A DNA stretch of 5,854 bases from Comamonadaceae bacterium (GTDB lineage: Bacteria; Pseudomonadota; Gammaproteobacteria; Burkholderiales; Burkholderiaceae): assembly GCA_947377705.1 (NCBI GenBank), contig CANCGU010000171.1, positions 1-5,854 on the forward strand, given 5' to 3'. The notes beneath the pieces were generated by a model. That model searched no databases and had not been told where the DNA came from. It saw nothing but the letters and a program-made list of their open reading frames with translations. This document shows, piece by piece, positions 1 through 5,854 of the stretch. Within the stretch, counting starts at the first letter, position 1, and every line of letters starts with the position of its first letter. Position numbers and translations under genes: made by a program.

Positions 1-582
1 TCCCCCGCCAAAGGCTACAAAGATGTGGCCGACTTGGTGGCCAAAGCCAAGGCACAGCCGGGCGTGCTCAACTACGCCTCAGCAGGCAATGGTTCTGCAA
101 CACACATGAATGCCGAGAAGTTCCGAGTCGCCGCTGGCATCCAAGCCCAGCATGTGCCCTACCGCGGCACGCCTGAGGCATTGACTGAAACCGCATCGGG
201 TCGCATCGACTGGTTCTTCGCACCCCTGGTGTCAGCACTGCCGTTGATTCAAAGCGGTCGCCTGCAAGCCTTGGCCGTCAGCACGGCACAGCGTTCGCCA
301 TTGCTGCCCAATGTGCCCTCCATCGCAGAGGCAGGCTTTGCCAGCGCAGCCTATACCTTTTGGGTGGGTTTGTTTGTCACGGCGAAAACACCCAAGCCCA
401 TTGTGCAAAAACTGCATGCCGGTGTCATGAGCGTGTTAGCCATGCCCGATGTCAAAGACCGTCTCGAAAAGCTGGGCGCCGCCGCCATGCCCATGCAACA
501 AGACGCATTTGAAAAATACTTAGATGCTGAAACACTGGCTGCCGCTCAACTGGTCAAGGCTGCAGGCATTCGCATCGAGTGA
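1..582 (+). CDS. Bug/TctC-family periplasmic tripartite tricarboxylate transporter solute-binding protein, C-terminal part
   Basis: The frame is open from base 1 with no stop and ends at TGA 580-582, giving 193 residues. The family is usually about 320 residues, so roughly the first 130 (signal peptide and first lobe) lie outside the window. The first visible residues (SPAKGYKDVADLVAKAKAQPG), then LNYASAGNGSATHMNAEKF, VPYRGTPEALT and the LPNVPSIAEAGF stretch are typical of Bug receptors. In this family, such proteins bind carboxylates or other small organic acids in the periplasm, either for a TctAB-type transporter or as orphan receptors. The ligand cannot be read from this part, and no TctA/TctB gene is visible. 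A GTG at 25 is an internal valine codon, not the start. The next gene is convergent, so this gene ends its transcription unit here. Confidence 0.9.
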   Translation, partial: SPAKGYKDVADLVAKAKAQPGVLNYASAGNGSATHMNAEKFRVAAGIQAQHVPYRGTPEALTETASGRIDWFFAPLVSALPLIQSGRLQALAVSTAQRSPLLPNVPSIAEAGFASAAYTFWVGLFVTAKTPKPIVQKLHAGVMSVLAMPDVKDRLEKLGAAAMPMQQDAFEKYLDAETLAAAQLVKAAGIRIE

Positions 583-629
583 TGCGCCACACAAGGGCAG
601 GCAGATAGCGCTGCGTCTAGATCAAGGTT

Positions 630-2036
630 TTAGAACTCGGCGTGGAGCCGCAGCGCATACACATTCACCGGGCCACGGTCAGCGTTGTAGGCAGGATTTT
701 GGATGCGCTGGTAGTCGGTGGTGAGCCAAGTTCCGCGCATCATTTGAAAGCTGTAAAACGCTTCCAAAATTTGTTCTGGCTTGTAGCTCAGCGTTTGCGT
801 GGCACTCGCCGCATCGCCAATGAAGTAAGACATACCGCCCGCGGCCAAGAAACCACGACGCTCGGGGGACAAGGTGTTGTGCATGAAAGCCACGCCCACA
901 GCATCGTCAGCACGGCCCCACAAACCGCCTTTGAACACGAGACCCGTCGACAGCGAACCATCGGCTTCGGTAAATGCATAGGTCTCAGTACGGCCATCGG
1001 CTTTCATGGCGCGCAAGAAGAAACCCACGCTGGGGTTGATGGCTTGTTCGAGGTTCACACCCAATCCATATTTGATTTTTTCACCACCGCGCACATCCAT
1101 CAAGGCTTGCGGTGTGGTTTGCAAGCCTGGGTGGGTTTGCAGCCATTGCGTGGCATCGTTAAAGCTCGCCACTTGCGCACGGTTACGCCACGCCAGCACA
1201 CGCACTTTGCCTGGCTGGTCGGCCAGCATGTGGCCGCGTTCAACTTCCACTTGATCGCCATAGTGTTTGCCCAGGGCGAAATCCACGGGTAAGCCATTTG
1301 GCTCTTTGGGACCACTCATGCGGCCAAAGCGCAACACCCAGTTGTCTTGGTACCACTCGCCGGCAAAGCCCCAACCAAAGCCACGGGCGTCCGCCGCGTA
1401 GTCGTAAGAGGCATAGGTCCAGTTGCCCCAGTTCATAAACTGGGTGCGAGGGTCTTTGGCATAGGCGTTGTCGTCAAACACGTCCAAGGTGGAGAAGTTG
1501 CCAACGGTCAAAACAAAACGGTTTTTGTCGACCCACCCCGCCATTTGGTTGAAATCGGGCTCGATGTGCTCTTGGCTGCCACCATGGTGCCACGTTTGAC
1601 GCACAAACAGGCGCTGGCGATACAGCTTAGGCGTGCTGCCGCCAGCGCGGGTGATTTCGCCGTTGGTAAAGCCGCCCATGCCCACCAAGTTGCCAGAAAA
1701 CGGGATGCCCGAGGTCACTTCAGGGTTGAAATACAACTCACCGTCTTGCCATGGGCGAAAGCCCCAGTGCGCCGTGGTGCTGAAGGTGTACATGCGCTCG
1801 CTTTGCGGGGACAGGCTGTTCGCCCCTGAGTAGCCGGCCTGAAACGCGTTGTGGTGCTGCCAGTTGTAGGTCAGTTGATAACGCGCCGTGGTGTCTTCTG
1901 TTTCAGTCGTTTGCGCCCACGCACCCACGGCAGCCATGCTGCACAGCACCAGAGCGGTGAGCCGTTGAACCAAGAACTGAGGCATAAAAAACAAAAATAA
2001 GGCACCCAACATCGCCTGATGTTGCAGATGGTTCAT
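630..2036 (-). CDS. OprB-like carbohydrate-selective outer-membrane porin
   Basis: Read from the minus strand, this is a 468-residue protein from ATG 2034-2036, or 451 residues from an internal ATG at 1983-1985. The segment from the second Met (MPQFLVQRLTALVLCSMAAV) and the GAWA|QTTE cleavage-like site form a good Sec signal peptide, with cleavage after about residue 41 of the long form. The longer start would give an unusual signal with two hydrophobic stretches, so the shorter one is attractive. Neither start has a clear Shine-Dalgarno. The mature part is rich in aromatic and glycine residues with alternating beta-strand character (for example QLTYNWQHHNAFQAGYSG and GELYFNPEVTSGIPFSGNL). 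It ends in a C-terminal phenylalanine (YALRLHAEF), the usual outer-membrane barrel signal. The pattern fits the OprB carbohydrate porin family, which allows passive sugar uptake in Gram-negatives. The substrate is not deducible. It is divergent from leuC. Confidence 0.85.
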   Translation of the reverse strand: MNHLQHQAMLGALFLFFMPQFLVQRLTALVLCSMAAVGAWAQTTETEDTTARYQLTYNWQHHNAFQAGYSGANSLSPQSERMYTFSTTAHWGFRPWQDGELYFNPEVTSGIPFSGNLVGMGGFTNGEITRAGGSTPKLYRQRLFVRQTWHHGGSQEHIEPDFNQMAGWVDKNRFVLTVGNFSTLDVFDDNAYAKDPRTQFMNWGNWTYASYDYAADARGFGWGFAGEWYQDNWVLRFGRMSGPKEPNGLPVDFALGKHYGDQVEVERGHMLADQPGKVRVLAWRNRAQVASFNDATQWLQTHPGLQTTPQALMDVRGGEKIKYGLGVNLEQAINPSVGFFLRAMKADGRTETYAFTEADGSLSTGLVFKGGLWGRADDAVGVAFMHNTLSPERRGFLAAGGMSYFIGDAASATQTLSYKPEQILEAFYSFQMMRGTWLTTDYQRIQNPAYNADRGPVNVYALRLHAEF

Positions 2037-2086
2037 TGTAGGAAGGCTTTATTTCATTTCCGTGAATCTGCGCCACCACTCCCGCA

Positions 2087-2092
2087 TAAAAT
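2087..2092 (+). promoter_or_regulatory. Candidate -10 box of the leuC operon promoter
   Basis: TAAAAT matches the sigma-70 -10 consensus at five of six positions and lies 25 bases before the leuC ATG. A start site near 2099 would give a leader of about 20 bases carrying only the ribosome binding site, leaving no room for an attenuator or riboswitch. No convincing -35 hexamer is seen at 16-18 bp spacing, so the promoter may depend on an activator or the call may be wrong. The 81-bp region 2037-2117 must also hold the divergent porin promoter. Confidence 0.35.
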
Positions 2093-2106
2093 CACAGGCT
2101 CCACCT

Positions 2107-2113
2107 AAGGAAG
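2107..2113 (+). promoter_or_regulatory. Ribosome binding site of leuC
   Basis: AAGGAAG with the AAGGA core six bases before ATG 2118 is a good Shine-Dalgarno. It fixes the leuC start ahead of an overlapping out-of-frame ATG at 2062. Confidence 0.75.
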
Positions 2114-2117
2114 ACTC

Positions 2118-3539
2118 ATGGGACGCACCCTTTACGACAAGATTTGGGACGAGCACGTCGTCCACACCGAAGAAGATGGCACCTCCATCCTCTACATCGA
2201 CCGCCATTTGGTGCACGAAGTCACCAGCCCGCAAGCGTTTGAGGGCATTCGCCAAGCGGGCCGCAAGGTCTGGCGCGTCAGCTCCATCGTCGCCACGGCC
2301 GACCACAACACGCCCACCACGGGCTGGGAGTTGGGCTACGACGGCATCACCGACCCGATCAGCAAAGAACAAATCACCACGCTGGACGCCAACATGGCTG
2401 AGTTTGGCTCTGCCGCGTTCTTTCCGTTCATGTCCAAACGCCAAGGCATCATCCATGTCATTGGCCCTGAAAACGGCGCCACCCTACCCGGCATGACCGT
2501 GGTGTGCGGCGACAGCCACACCTCCACCCACGGCGCGTTTGCTGCGTTGGCCCACGGCATCGGCACCTCTGAGGTCGAGCACGTCATGGCCACGCAAACC
2601 TTGTTGGCCAAAAAAGCCAAAAACATGCTGATCAAAGTCGAAGGCACTTTAGCCAAAGGCGTGACCGGCAAAGACGTGGTGCTGGCCATCATCGGCAAGA
2701 TCGGCACCGCTGGCGGCACGGGCTACACCATTGAGTTTGCGGGCTCTGCCATTCGCTCACTCAGCATGGAAGGCCGCATGACGGTGTGCAACATGGCCAT
2801 CGAAGGCGGCGCACGCGCGGGTCTTGTGGCGGTGGACGACAAAACCATTGAGTACGTCAAAGGCCGCCCACTCTCACCAACGGGTGTGGAATGGGACCAA
2901 GCCGTGGCTTATTGGAAAACTTTGCATTCAGACGCAGACGCGCATTTTGATGCCGTGGTCGAATTGAAAGCCGAAGACATCTTGCCGCAGGTCACTTGGG
3001 GCACCTCGCCCGAAATGGTGTTGGACATCAACGGCATCGTGCCTGACCCCGACAAAGAAAAAGACGCCAACAAGCGCGCAGCCATCGAACGTGCATTGAC
3101 CTATATGGACTTAGAGCCAGGTAAAGCCCTGAACGACTTGTTCGTGGACAAAGTGTTCATTGGTTCCTGTACCAACAGCCGAATCGAAGACATGCGCGAA
3201 GCCGCTGCAGTGGTGAAAAAGCTCGGCCAAAAAGTGGCCAAGAACATCAAACTCGCTTTGGTGGTGCCAGGCTCCGGCTTGGTCAAAGAACAGGCTGAGC
3301 GCGAAGGCCTGCACGAGATTTTCAAAGCCGCTGGCTTTGAGTGGCGCGAGCCCGGCTGCTCCATGTGTTTGGCCATGAACGCCGACCGCTTGGAGCCCGG
3401 TGAGCGCTGTGCCTCCACCAGCAACCGCAACTTCGAAGGCCGTCAAGGCAACGGTGGCCGCACCCATTTGGTCAGCCCCGCCATGGCAGCCGCTGCCGCT
3501 ATTCACGGCCACTTTGTGGACGTGCGCAAGTTCGCTTAA
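2118..3539 (+). CDS. leuC: 3-isopropylmalate dehydratase (isopropylmalate isomerase) large subunit
   Basis: This is a complete 473-residue LeuC, close to the usual length of about 466-475. Together with LeuD it converts 2-isopropylmalate to 3-isopropylmalate through dehydration and rehydration in the cytoplasm, the second step of leucine synthesis. The N-terminus ([15 protein letters not shown]) and [25 protein letters not shown] at about 128-152 are aconitase-superfamily hallmarks. The three [4Fe-4S] ligands are present: Cys351 in [12 protein letters not shown], and Cys414 and Cys417 in [10 protein letters not shown]. The C-terminal [25 protein letters not shown] (about 437-461) is also typical. 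All key residues are intact. One base after the stop begins the ribosome binding site of the lipoprotein gene, so the two are very likely co-transcribed. Confidence 0.98.
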   Translation: MGRTLYDKIWDEHVVHTEEDGTSILYIDRHLVHEVTSPQAFEGIRQAGRKVWRVSSIVATADHNTPTTGWELGYDGITDPISKEQITTLDANMAEFGSAAFFPFMSKRQGIIHVIGPENGATLPGMTVVCGDSHTSTHGAFAALAHGIGTSEVEHVMATQTLLAKKAKNMLIKVEGTLAKGVTGKDVVLAIIGKIGTAGGTGYTIEFAGSAIRSLSMEGRMTVCNMAIEGGARAGLVAVDDKTIEYVKGRPLSPTGVEWDQAVAYWKTLHSDADAHFDAVVELKAEDILPQVTWGTSPEMVLDINGIVPDPDKEKDANKRAAIERALTYMDLEPGKALNDLFVDKVFIGSCTNSRIEDMREAAAVVKKLGQKVAKNIKLALVVPGSGLVKEQAEREGLHEIFKAAGFEWREPGCSMCLAMNADRLEPGERCASTSNRNFEGRQGNGGRTHLVSPAMAAAAAIHGHFVDVRKFA

Positions 3540-3540
3540 C

Positions 3541-3546
3541 GAGGAG
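3541..3546 (+). promoter_or_regulatory. Strong ribosome binding site of the entericidin-like gene
   Basis: GAGGAG starts one base after the leuC TAA and lies seven bases before ATG 3554. It is the strongest Shine-Dalgarno in the leu cluster, stronger than those visible before leuD or leuB. It supports the short ORF as a real, well-translated gene. Confidence 0.75.
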
Positions 3547-3553
3547 CACAAAC

Positions 3554-3688
3554 ATGAAGAAACTCCTGTTGATCGCTTTAGGCCTCGTGGCTGTTGTGGG
3601 CCTCAGCGCTTGCAACACCATGCGCGGCATTGGTCAAGATGTGCAAAAGGCCGGCACGGCCATTGAAGACGCAGCGAAGAAAAAATAA
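3554..3688 (+). CDS. Entericidin A/B-family small lipoprotein
   Basis: This 44-residue ORF has a lysine-started hydrophobic signal ([16 protein letters not shown]) and a lipobox LSAC with the lipidated cysteine at residue 20. The mature part of about 25 residues ([15 protein letters not shown] and a lysine-rich end) matches entericidin A/B lipoproteins. Asn follows the cysteine rather than Asp, which suggests outer-membrane sorting. E. coli EcnA and EcnB are described as an antidote/bacteriolytic pair; many family members elsewhere have no known role, so the function here is open. The gene sits between leuC and leuD, and its TAA shares one base with the leuD ATG, which suggests translational coupling. 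From memory, this placement recurs in Burkholderiales. Confidence 0.88.
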   Translation: MKKLLLIALGLVAVVGLSACNTMRGIGQDVQKAGTAIEDAAKKK

Positions 3689-4332
3689 TGCAGAAATTCA
3701 CACTACACAAAGGCCTCGTGGCCCCCATGGACCGCGAGAACGTCGACACCGACGCCATCATCCCTAAGCAGTTTTTGAAGTCCATCCGCAAGACAGGTTT
3801 TGGCCCCAACTTGTTTGACGAGTGGCGCTATTTGGACCACGGCGAGCCGGGCCAAGACCCCGCCAGCCGCAAGCCCAACCCAGACTTTGTGCTCAACCAG
3901 CCGCGATACCAAGGCGCATCGGTGCTGTTGGCCCGCAAAAATTTTGGCTGCGGCTCGTCACGCGAACACGCGCCTTGGGCGATTGACCAATACGGCTTCC
4001 GTGCCGTGATTGCGCCCAGCTTTGCCGACATCTTTTTTAACAACTGTTTCAAAAACGGCTTGCTGCCCATCGTGTTGCCTGACAGCGCGATTGACCTGCT
4101 GTTCAACGAAGTACACGCTTTCCCCGGCTATGAGTTGACGATTGACCTTGAGAACCAAGTCATCGTTCGCCCCCAAGGCGAAACCATTCCATTTGAAGTG
4201 CAAGCCTTCCGCAAATACTGCTTGCTCAACGGCTTTGACGACATTGGCCTGACTCTGCGCCAGTCCGACAAGATCAAAGCCTTTGAAGCTGAGCGCTTAG
4301 CCACCAAGCCTTGGTTGGCGCACACGATGTAA
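3688..4332 (+). CDS. leuD: 3-isopropylmalate dehydratase (isopropylmalate isomerase) small subunit
   Basis: This is a complete 214-residue LeuD, somewhat longer than the 201-residue E. coli protein but usual for betaproteobacteria. It supplies the swivelling domain that completes the isomerase active site with the LeuC iron-sulfur subunit. Visible hallmarks are [13 protein letters not shown] (18-30), the strongly conserved [15 protein letters not shown] (85-99) and [16 protein letters not shown] (113-128). The ATG overlaps the last base of the preceding lipoprotein stop (TAATG). Only a weak purine stretch (GAAGAAAAAA) precedes it, so initiation probably relies on ribosomes finishing the lipoprotein gene. 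leuB follows after 21 bases. Confidence 0.97.
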   Translation: MQKFTLHKGLVAPMDRENVDTDAIIPKQFLKSIRKTGFGPNLFDEWRYLDHGEPGQDPASRKPNPDFVLNQPRYQGASVLLARKNFGCGSSREHAPWAIDQYGFRAVIAPSFADIFFNNCFKNGLLPIVLPDSAIDLLFNEVHAFPGYELTIDLENQVIVRPQGETIPFEVQAFRKYCLLNGFDDIGLTLRQSDKIKAFEAERLATKPWLAHTM

Positions 4333-4353
4333 CCCCAATTAGAAGAACAACAC

Positions 4354-5439
4354 ATGAAAATCGCAATCCTTCCCGGCGACGGCATCGGCCCTGAAATCGT
4401 GGCCGAAGCGGTCAAAGTCTTGAACGTCCTCGACCTCAAGTTTGAATCTGAAACAGCCTTGGTCGGCGGCGCTGCCTTTGACGCACACGGCCACCCCCTG
4501 CCAGAAGCCACTTTAAAGTTGGCGATGGATGCTGACGCTGTGTTGTTTGGCGCTGTGGGCGACTGGAAATACGACACCCTCGACCGCCCTCTGCGCCCCG
4601 AGCAAGCCATTTTGGGTTTGCGCAAAAACATGGGCCTGTTCGCCAACTTTCGCCCTGCCATTTGCTACGAGCAATTGGTGGGTGCCTCAAGCTTGAAACC
4701 AGAGCTGATTTCGGGCCTCGACATCCTCATCATTCGCGAGCTGACGGGCGACATTTACTTTGGCCAACCCCGTGGCCGCCGCGTGGCCACTGACGGCCAC
4801 TTCCCAGGTAGCGAAGAAGCGTTTGACACCATGCGCTACAGCAAGCCCGAGATTGAACGGATTGCCCATGTGGCTTTCCAAGCGGCTCGCAAGCGCAAAG
4901 CCGCAGGCAAAGAAGGTCGCGTGACCAGCGTGGACAAAGCCAACGTGCTGGAAACCTTCCAGTTCTGGAAAGACGTGGTCAGTGAAGTGGGCAAAGAATA
5001 TCCAGATATCGCCTTGGACCACATGTACGTCGACAACGCTGCCATGCAACTGGTGAAAGAGCCCAAGCGCTTTGACGTGGTGGTAACCGGCAATATGTTT
5101 GGCGACATCTTGAGCGACGAAGCGTCCATGCTGACTGGCTCCATCGGCATGTTGCCTTCTGCTTCTTTGAACGCAAAGAACCAAGGCTTGTACGAACCCA
5201 GCCACGGCAGCGCACCCGACATCGCTGGCAAAGGCGTGGCCAACCCCTTGGCCACCATCTTGAGCGCCGCCATGATGCTGCGCTTTAGCTTGAACCAAGC
5301 GGCAGCAGCTGACCGCATCGAAACCGCCGTCCAACAAGTGTTGGCCCAAGGTTTGCGCACTGGCGACATCTACAGCGAAGGCACGACCAAAGTAGGCACA
5401 GCACAAATGGGTGATGCGGTGGTGAAGGCCTTGCGCTGA
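4354..5439 (+). CDS. leuB: 3-isopropylmalate dehydrogenase
   Basis: This is a complete 361-residue LeuB (family about 345-365). It oxidises and decarboxylates 3-isopropylmalate with NAD+ to 2-oxoisocaproate, the third step of leucine synthesis, in the cytoplasm. It opens with [16 protein letters not shown]. Substrate-binding arginines are Arg90 ([14 protein letters not shown]), Arg100 and Arg128 (IIREL). Catalytic Tyr135 is in TGDIYFG and Lys195 in SVDKANVLE. The metal-binding aspartates are Asp227 (YVDNAAMQL), Asp251 and Asp255 ([11 protein letters not shown]). [16 protein letters not shown] and [14 protein letters not shown] near 279-308 form the cofactor region. The start has only a weak Shine-Dalgarno (AGAAGAA at 4341-4347). 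A strong terminator follows 22 bases after the stop, making leuB the last gene of the operon. Confidence 0.98.
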   Translation: MKIAILPGDGIGPEIVAEAVKVLNVLDLKFESETALVGGAAFDAHGHPLPEATLKLAMDADAVLFGAVGDWKYDTLDRPLRPEQAILGLRKNMGLFANFRPAICYEQLVGASSLKPELISGLDILIIRELTGDIYFGQPRGRRVATDGHFPGSEEAFDTMRYSKPEIERIAHVAFQAARKRKAAGKEGRVTSVDKANVLETFQFWKDVVSEVGKEYPDIALDHMYVDNAAMQLVKEPKRFDVVVTGNMFGDILSDEASMLTGSIGMLPSASLNAKNQGLYEPSHGSAPDIAGKGVANPLATILSAAMMLRFSLNQAAAADRIETAVQQVLAQGLRTGDIYSEGTTKVGTAQMGDAVVKALR

Positions 5440-5461
5440 TTCAGCCCCGTTCCGTACGAAG

Positions 5462-5486
5462 AACGCGCCTCAGTGGCGCGTTTTTT
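5462..5486 (+). terminator. Intrinsic terminator of the leu operon
   Basis: AACGCGCC (5462-5469) and GGCGCGTT (5475-5482) form a perfect 8-bp, mostly GC stem around the 5-base loop TCAGT. A run of six T at 5481-5486 follows. The stem can extend outward by a G-T and two A-T pairs. It sits 22 bases after the leuB stop and should separate the leu operon from asd. Confidence 0.93.
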
Positions 5487-5547
5487 ATTTGAGCTTAACC
5501 AGACCTCATCCTCTAAATTTGTCAGCTAGGCCCAAGCACCCATCCGA

Positions 5548-5553
5548 TACAAT
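5548..5553 (+). promoter_or_regulatory. Candidate -10 box of the asd leader transcript
   Basis: TACAAT matches TATAAT at five of six positions. The expected start site, about seven bases on, falls at 5559-5561, on or next to the ATG of the leader ORF. No good -35 lies at 16-18 bp. A TTGTCA at 5519-5524 (five of six) is 23 bp away, which is too far for a standard sigma-70 spacer. A weaker alternative, TTGAGC 5489-5494 with TCTAAA 5512-5517 at 17 bp, would start upstream. The region 5487-5547 otherwise shows nothing recognisable. Confidence 0.5.
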
Positions 5554-5560
5554 CTGTGCC

Positions 5561-5662
5561 ATGTTTCACGCCCGTTCGTTCTCTCTGAACTTCGCTGCCC
5601 CCTCACCAGTGGCGGCTAGCGCGCGTGCAATCACTATCAAAACCACGACCATTAAGGGCTAA
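5561..5662 (+). CDS. Putative asd leader peptide (Thr/Ile/Lys-rich, 33 residues)
   Basis: An ATG-to-TAA ORF of 33 codons lies between the leu terminator and asd. It starts MFHARSFSLNFAAPSP and ends ITIKTTTIKG. Its last ten codons include four Thr (ACT, ACC, ACG, ACC), three Ile (ATC, ATC, ATT) and two Lys (AAA, AAG). All three amino acids derive from the aspartate pathway through Asd, the product of the next gene. There is no Shine-Dalgarno before the ATG, and the likely -10 box ends seven bases upstream, so it may be translated as a leaderless mRNA. It has no signal peptide or domain and probably acts in cis as a ribosome-stalling sensor, as E. coli thrL does. The peptide sequence is observed; the role is inferred. 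It could be a chance ORF, but the codon clustering argues against that. Confidence 0.6.
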   Translation: MFHARSFSLNFAAPSPVAASARAITIKTTTIKG

Positions 5663-5731
5663 CCAGCTCCGGTTCGTCGTGCGCCCCCCGGCCAGACGAG
5701 CCGGGCAAACAGTCAGGTCTGGCACTGTTTT
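5644..5731 (+). promoter_or_regulatory. Candidate attenuator-like RNA structures upstream of asd
   Basis: Several perfect or near-perfect complementary segments overlap after the leader ORF. Stem 0: CACGAC 5644-5649, inside the Thr codons, with GTCGTG 5676-5681. Stem A: 5669-5678 with 5695-5704, ten pairs including one G-T. Stem B: CCCGGC 5687-5692 with GCCGGG 5700-5705, loop of seven. Stem C: GCCAGAC 5691-5697 with GTCTGGC 5717-5723. Stem D: AAACAGT 5707-5713 with ACTGTTT 5724-5730, running into four T. Stem 0 excludes A, A excludes B, and C excludes A, B and D. Such switching suits attenuation. Stem D is AT-rich with a short T run, so as a terminator it is weak, and the output could instead be translational. 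Folding energies were not computed. Confidence 0.5.
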
Positions 5732-5755
5732 CTACATTTGAAAAGGCGTTGAAAA

Positions 5756-5854
5756 ATGAGCAAGTTAGTAGGTTTAGTCGGTTGGCGCGGCATGGTCGGC
5801 TCGGTGCTGATCGACCGCATGGTTCAAGAAAAAGATTTCGATCTGATCGAACCC
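5756..5854 (+). CDS. asd: Aspartate-semialdehyde dehydrogenase, N-terminal part
   Basis: The first 33 codons run to the window edge. The N-terminus MSKLVGLVGWRGMVGSVLIDRM, with the GWRGMVGSVL dinucleotide-binding loop, and the following QEKDFDLIEP match the proteobacterial Asd form of about 370 residues. The enzyme reduces aspartyl phosphate to aspartate semialdehyde with NADPH in the cytoplasm, feeding lysine/diaminopimelate, threonine, methionine and isoleucine. The ATG is preceded by AAGG at 5743-5746, nine bases upstream, a modest ribosome binding site. The catalytic cysteine region is outside the window. The leu terminator and the separate leader region suggest its own transcription control. 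Confidence 0.95.
   Translation, partial: MSKLVGLVGWRGMVGSVLIDRMVQEKDFDLIEP

Noticed and set aside
583..629. Possible terminator between the convergent Bug gene and porin
   Set aside because: Only very short, weak inverted matches are seen (around AGATAGCGCTGCGTCT), with no GC stem followed by a T run on either strand.
642..1292. 216-codon plus-strand ORF opposite the porin gene
   Set aside because: It is an antisense shadow of the porin, which has a signal peptide, barrel-like composition and a C-terminal Phe. The plus-strand translation is rich in His/Arg/Val with no recognisable family.
2037..2117. Leader peptide or riboswitch before leuC
   Set aside because: The divergent region is only 81 bp and the candidate start site leaves about 20 bases of leader. 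No Leu-codon run or stable stem is visible.
2062..2496. ORF starting upstream of and overlapping leuC in another frame
   Set aside because: It has no ribosome binding site and a Ser/Pro/Arg-rich translation typical of an off-frame read of a GC-rich gene. The good ribosome binding site at 2107-2113 belongs to leuC.
4687..5406. 239-codon minus-strand ORF opposite leuB
   Set aside because: LeuB is intact with all catalytic residues on the other strand. The antisense translation is low-information, with many His and Gln codons complementary to the LeuB codon bias.
5519..5553. TTGTCA and TACAAT as a -35/-10 pair
   Set aside because: The 23-bp spacer is too long for a standard sigma-70 promoter, so only the -10-like box is kept as a candidate.

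Overview
The window looks like a chromosomal segment of a betaproteobacterium, most likely Burkholderiales and probably Comamonadaceae (Limnohabitans/Rhodoferax/Curvibacter-like). This is inferred from the gene order leuC - entericidin-type lipoprotein - leuD - leuB - asd, from a Bug-type (TctC) solute-binding protein, from the Burkholderiales style of the carbohydrate porin, and from moderately GC-rich codon use. No mobile element, rRNA, tRNA or CRISPR array is visible.

Layout: (1) 1-582, +, the C-terminal part of a periplasmic Bug/TctC solute-binding protein whose start lies outside the window. (2) 630-2036, -, an OprB-like carbohydrate porin convergent to it. (3) An 81-bp divergent intergenic region (2037-2117). 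(4) 2118-5439, +, the compact leucine cluster leuC, a 44-residue entericidin-family lipoprotein, leuD and leuB. It closes with a strong intrinsic terminator at 5462-5486. (5) 5487-5755, a 269-bp leader region ahead of asd. It holds a -10-like box, a 33-codon upstream ORF and several competing RNA hairpins. (6) 5756-5854, the first 33 codons of asd.

LeuC and LeuD form isopropylmalate isomerase and LeuB is 3-isopropylmalate dehydrogenase, so the cluster encodes the second and third steps of leucine synthesis. leuA, the first step, is not present here. Asd makes aspartate semialdehyde, the branch point to lysine/diaminopimelate, threonine, methionine and, through threonine, isoleucine.

The most interesting element is the asd leader. 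Its ORF ends in ITIKTTTIKG-stop, so nine of the last ten codons specify Ile, Thr or Lys, all products made downstream of Asd. Mutually exclusive RNA stems follow. This resembles the logic of an amino-acid attenuator (compare E. coli thrL), but its -10-like box lies so close to the ATG that the leader mRNA may be leaderless. The peptide and pairings are read directly from the sequence; the regulatory function is inferred. A second curiosity is the tiny lipoprotein gene inserted between the two subunits of one enzyme and overlapping the leuD start by one base.
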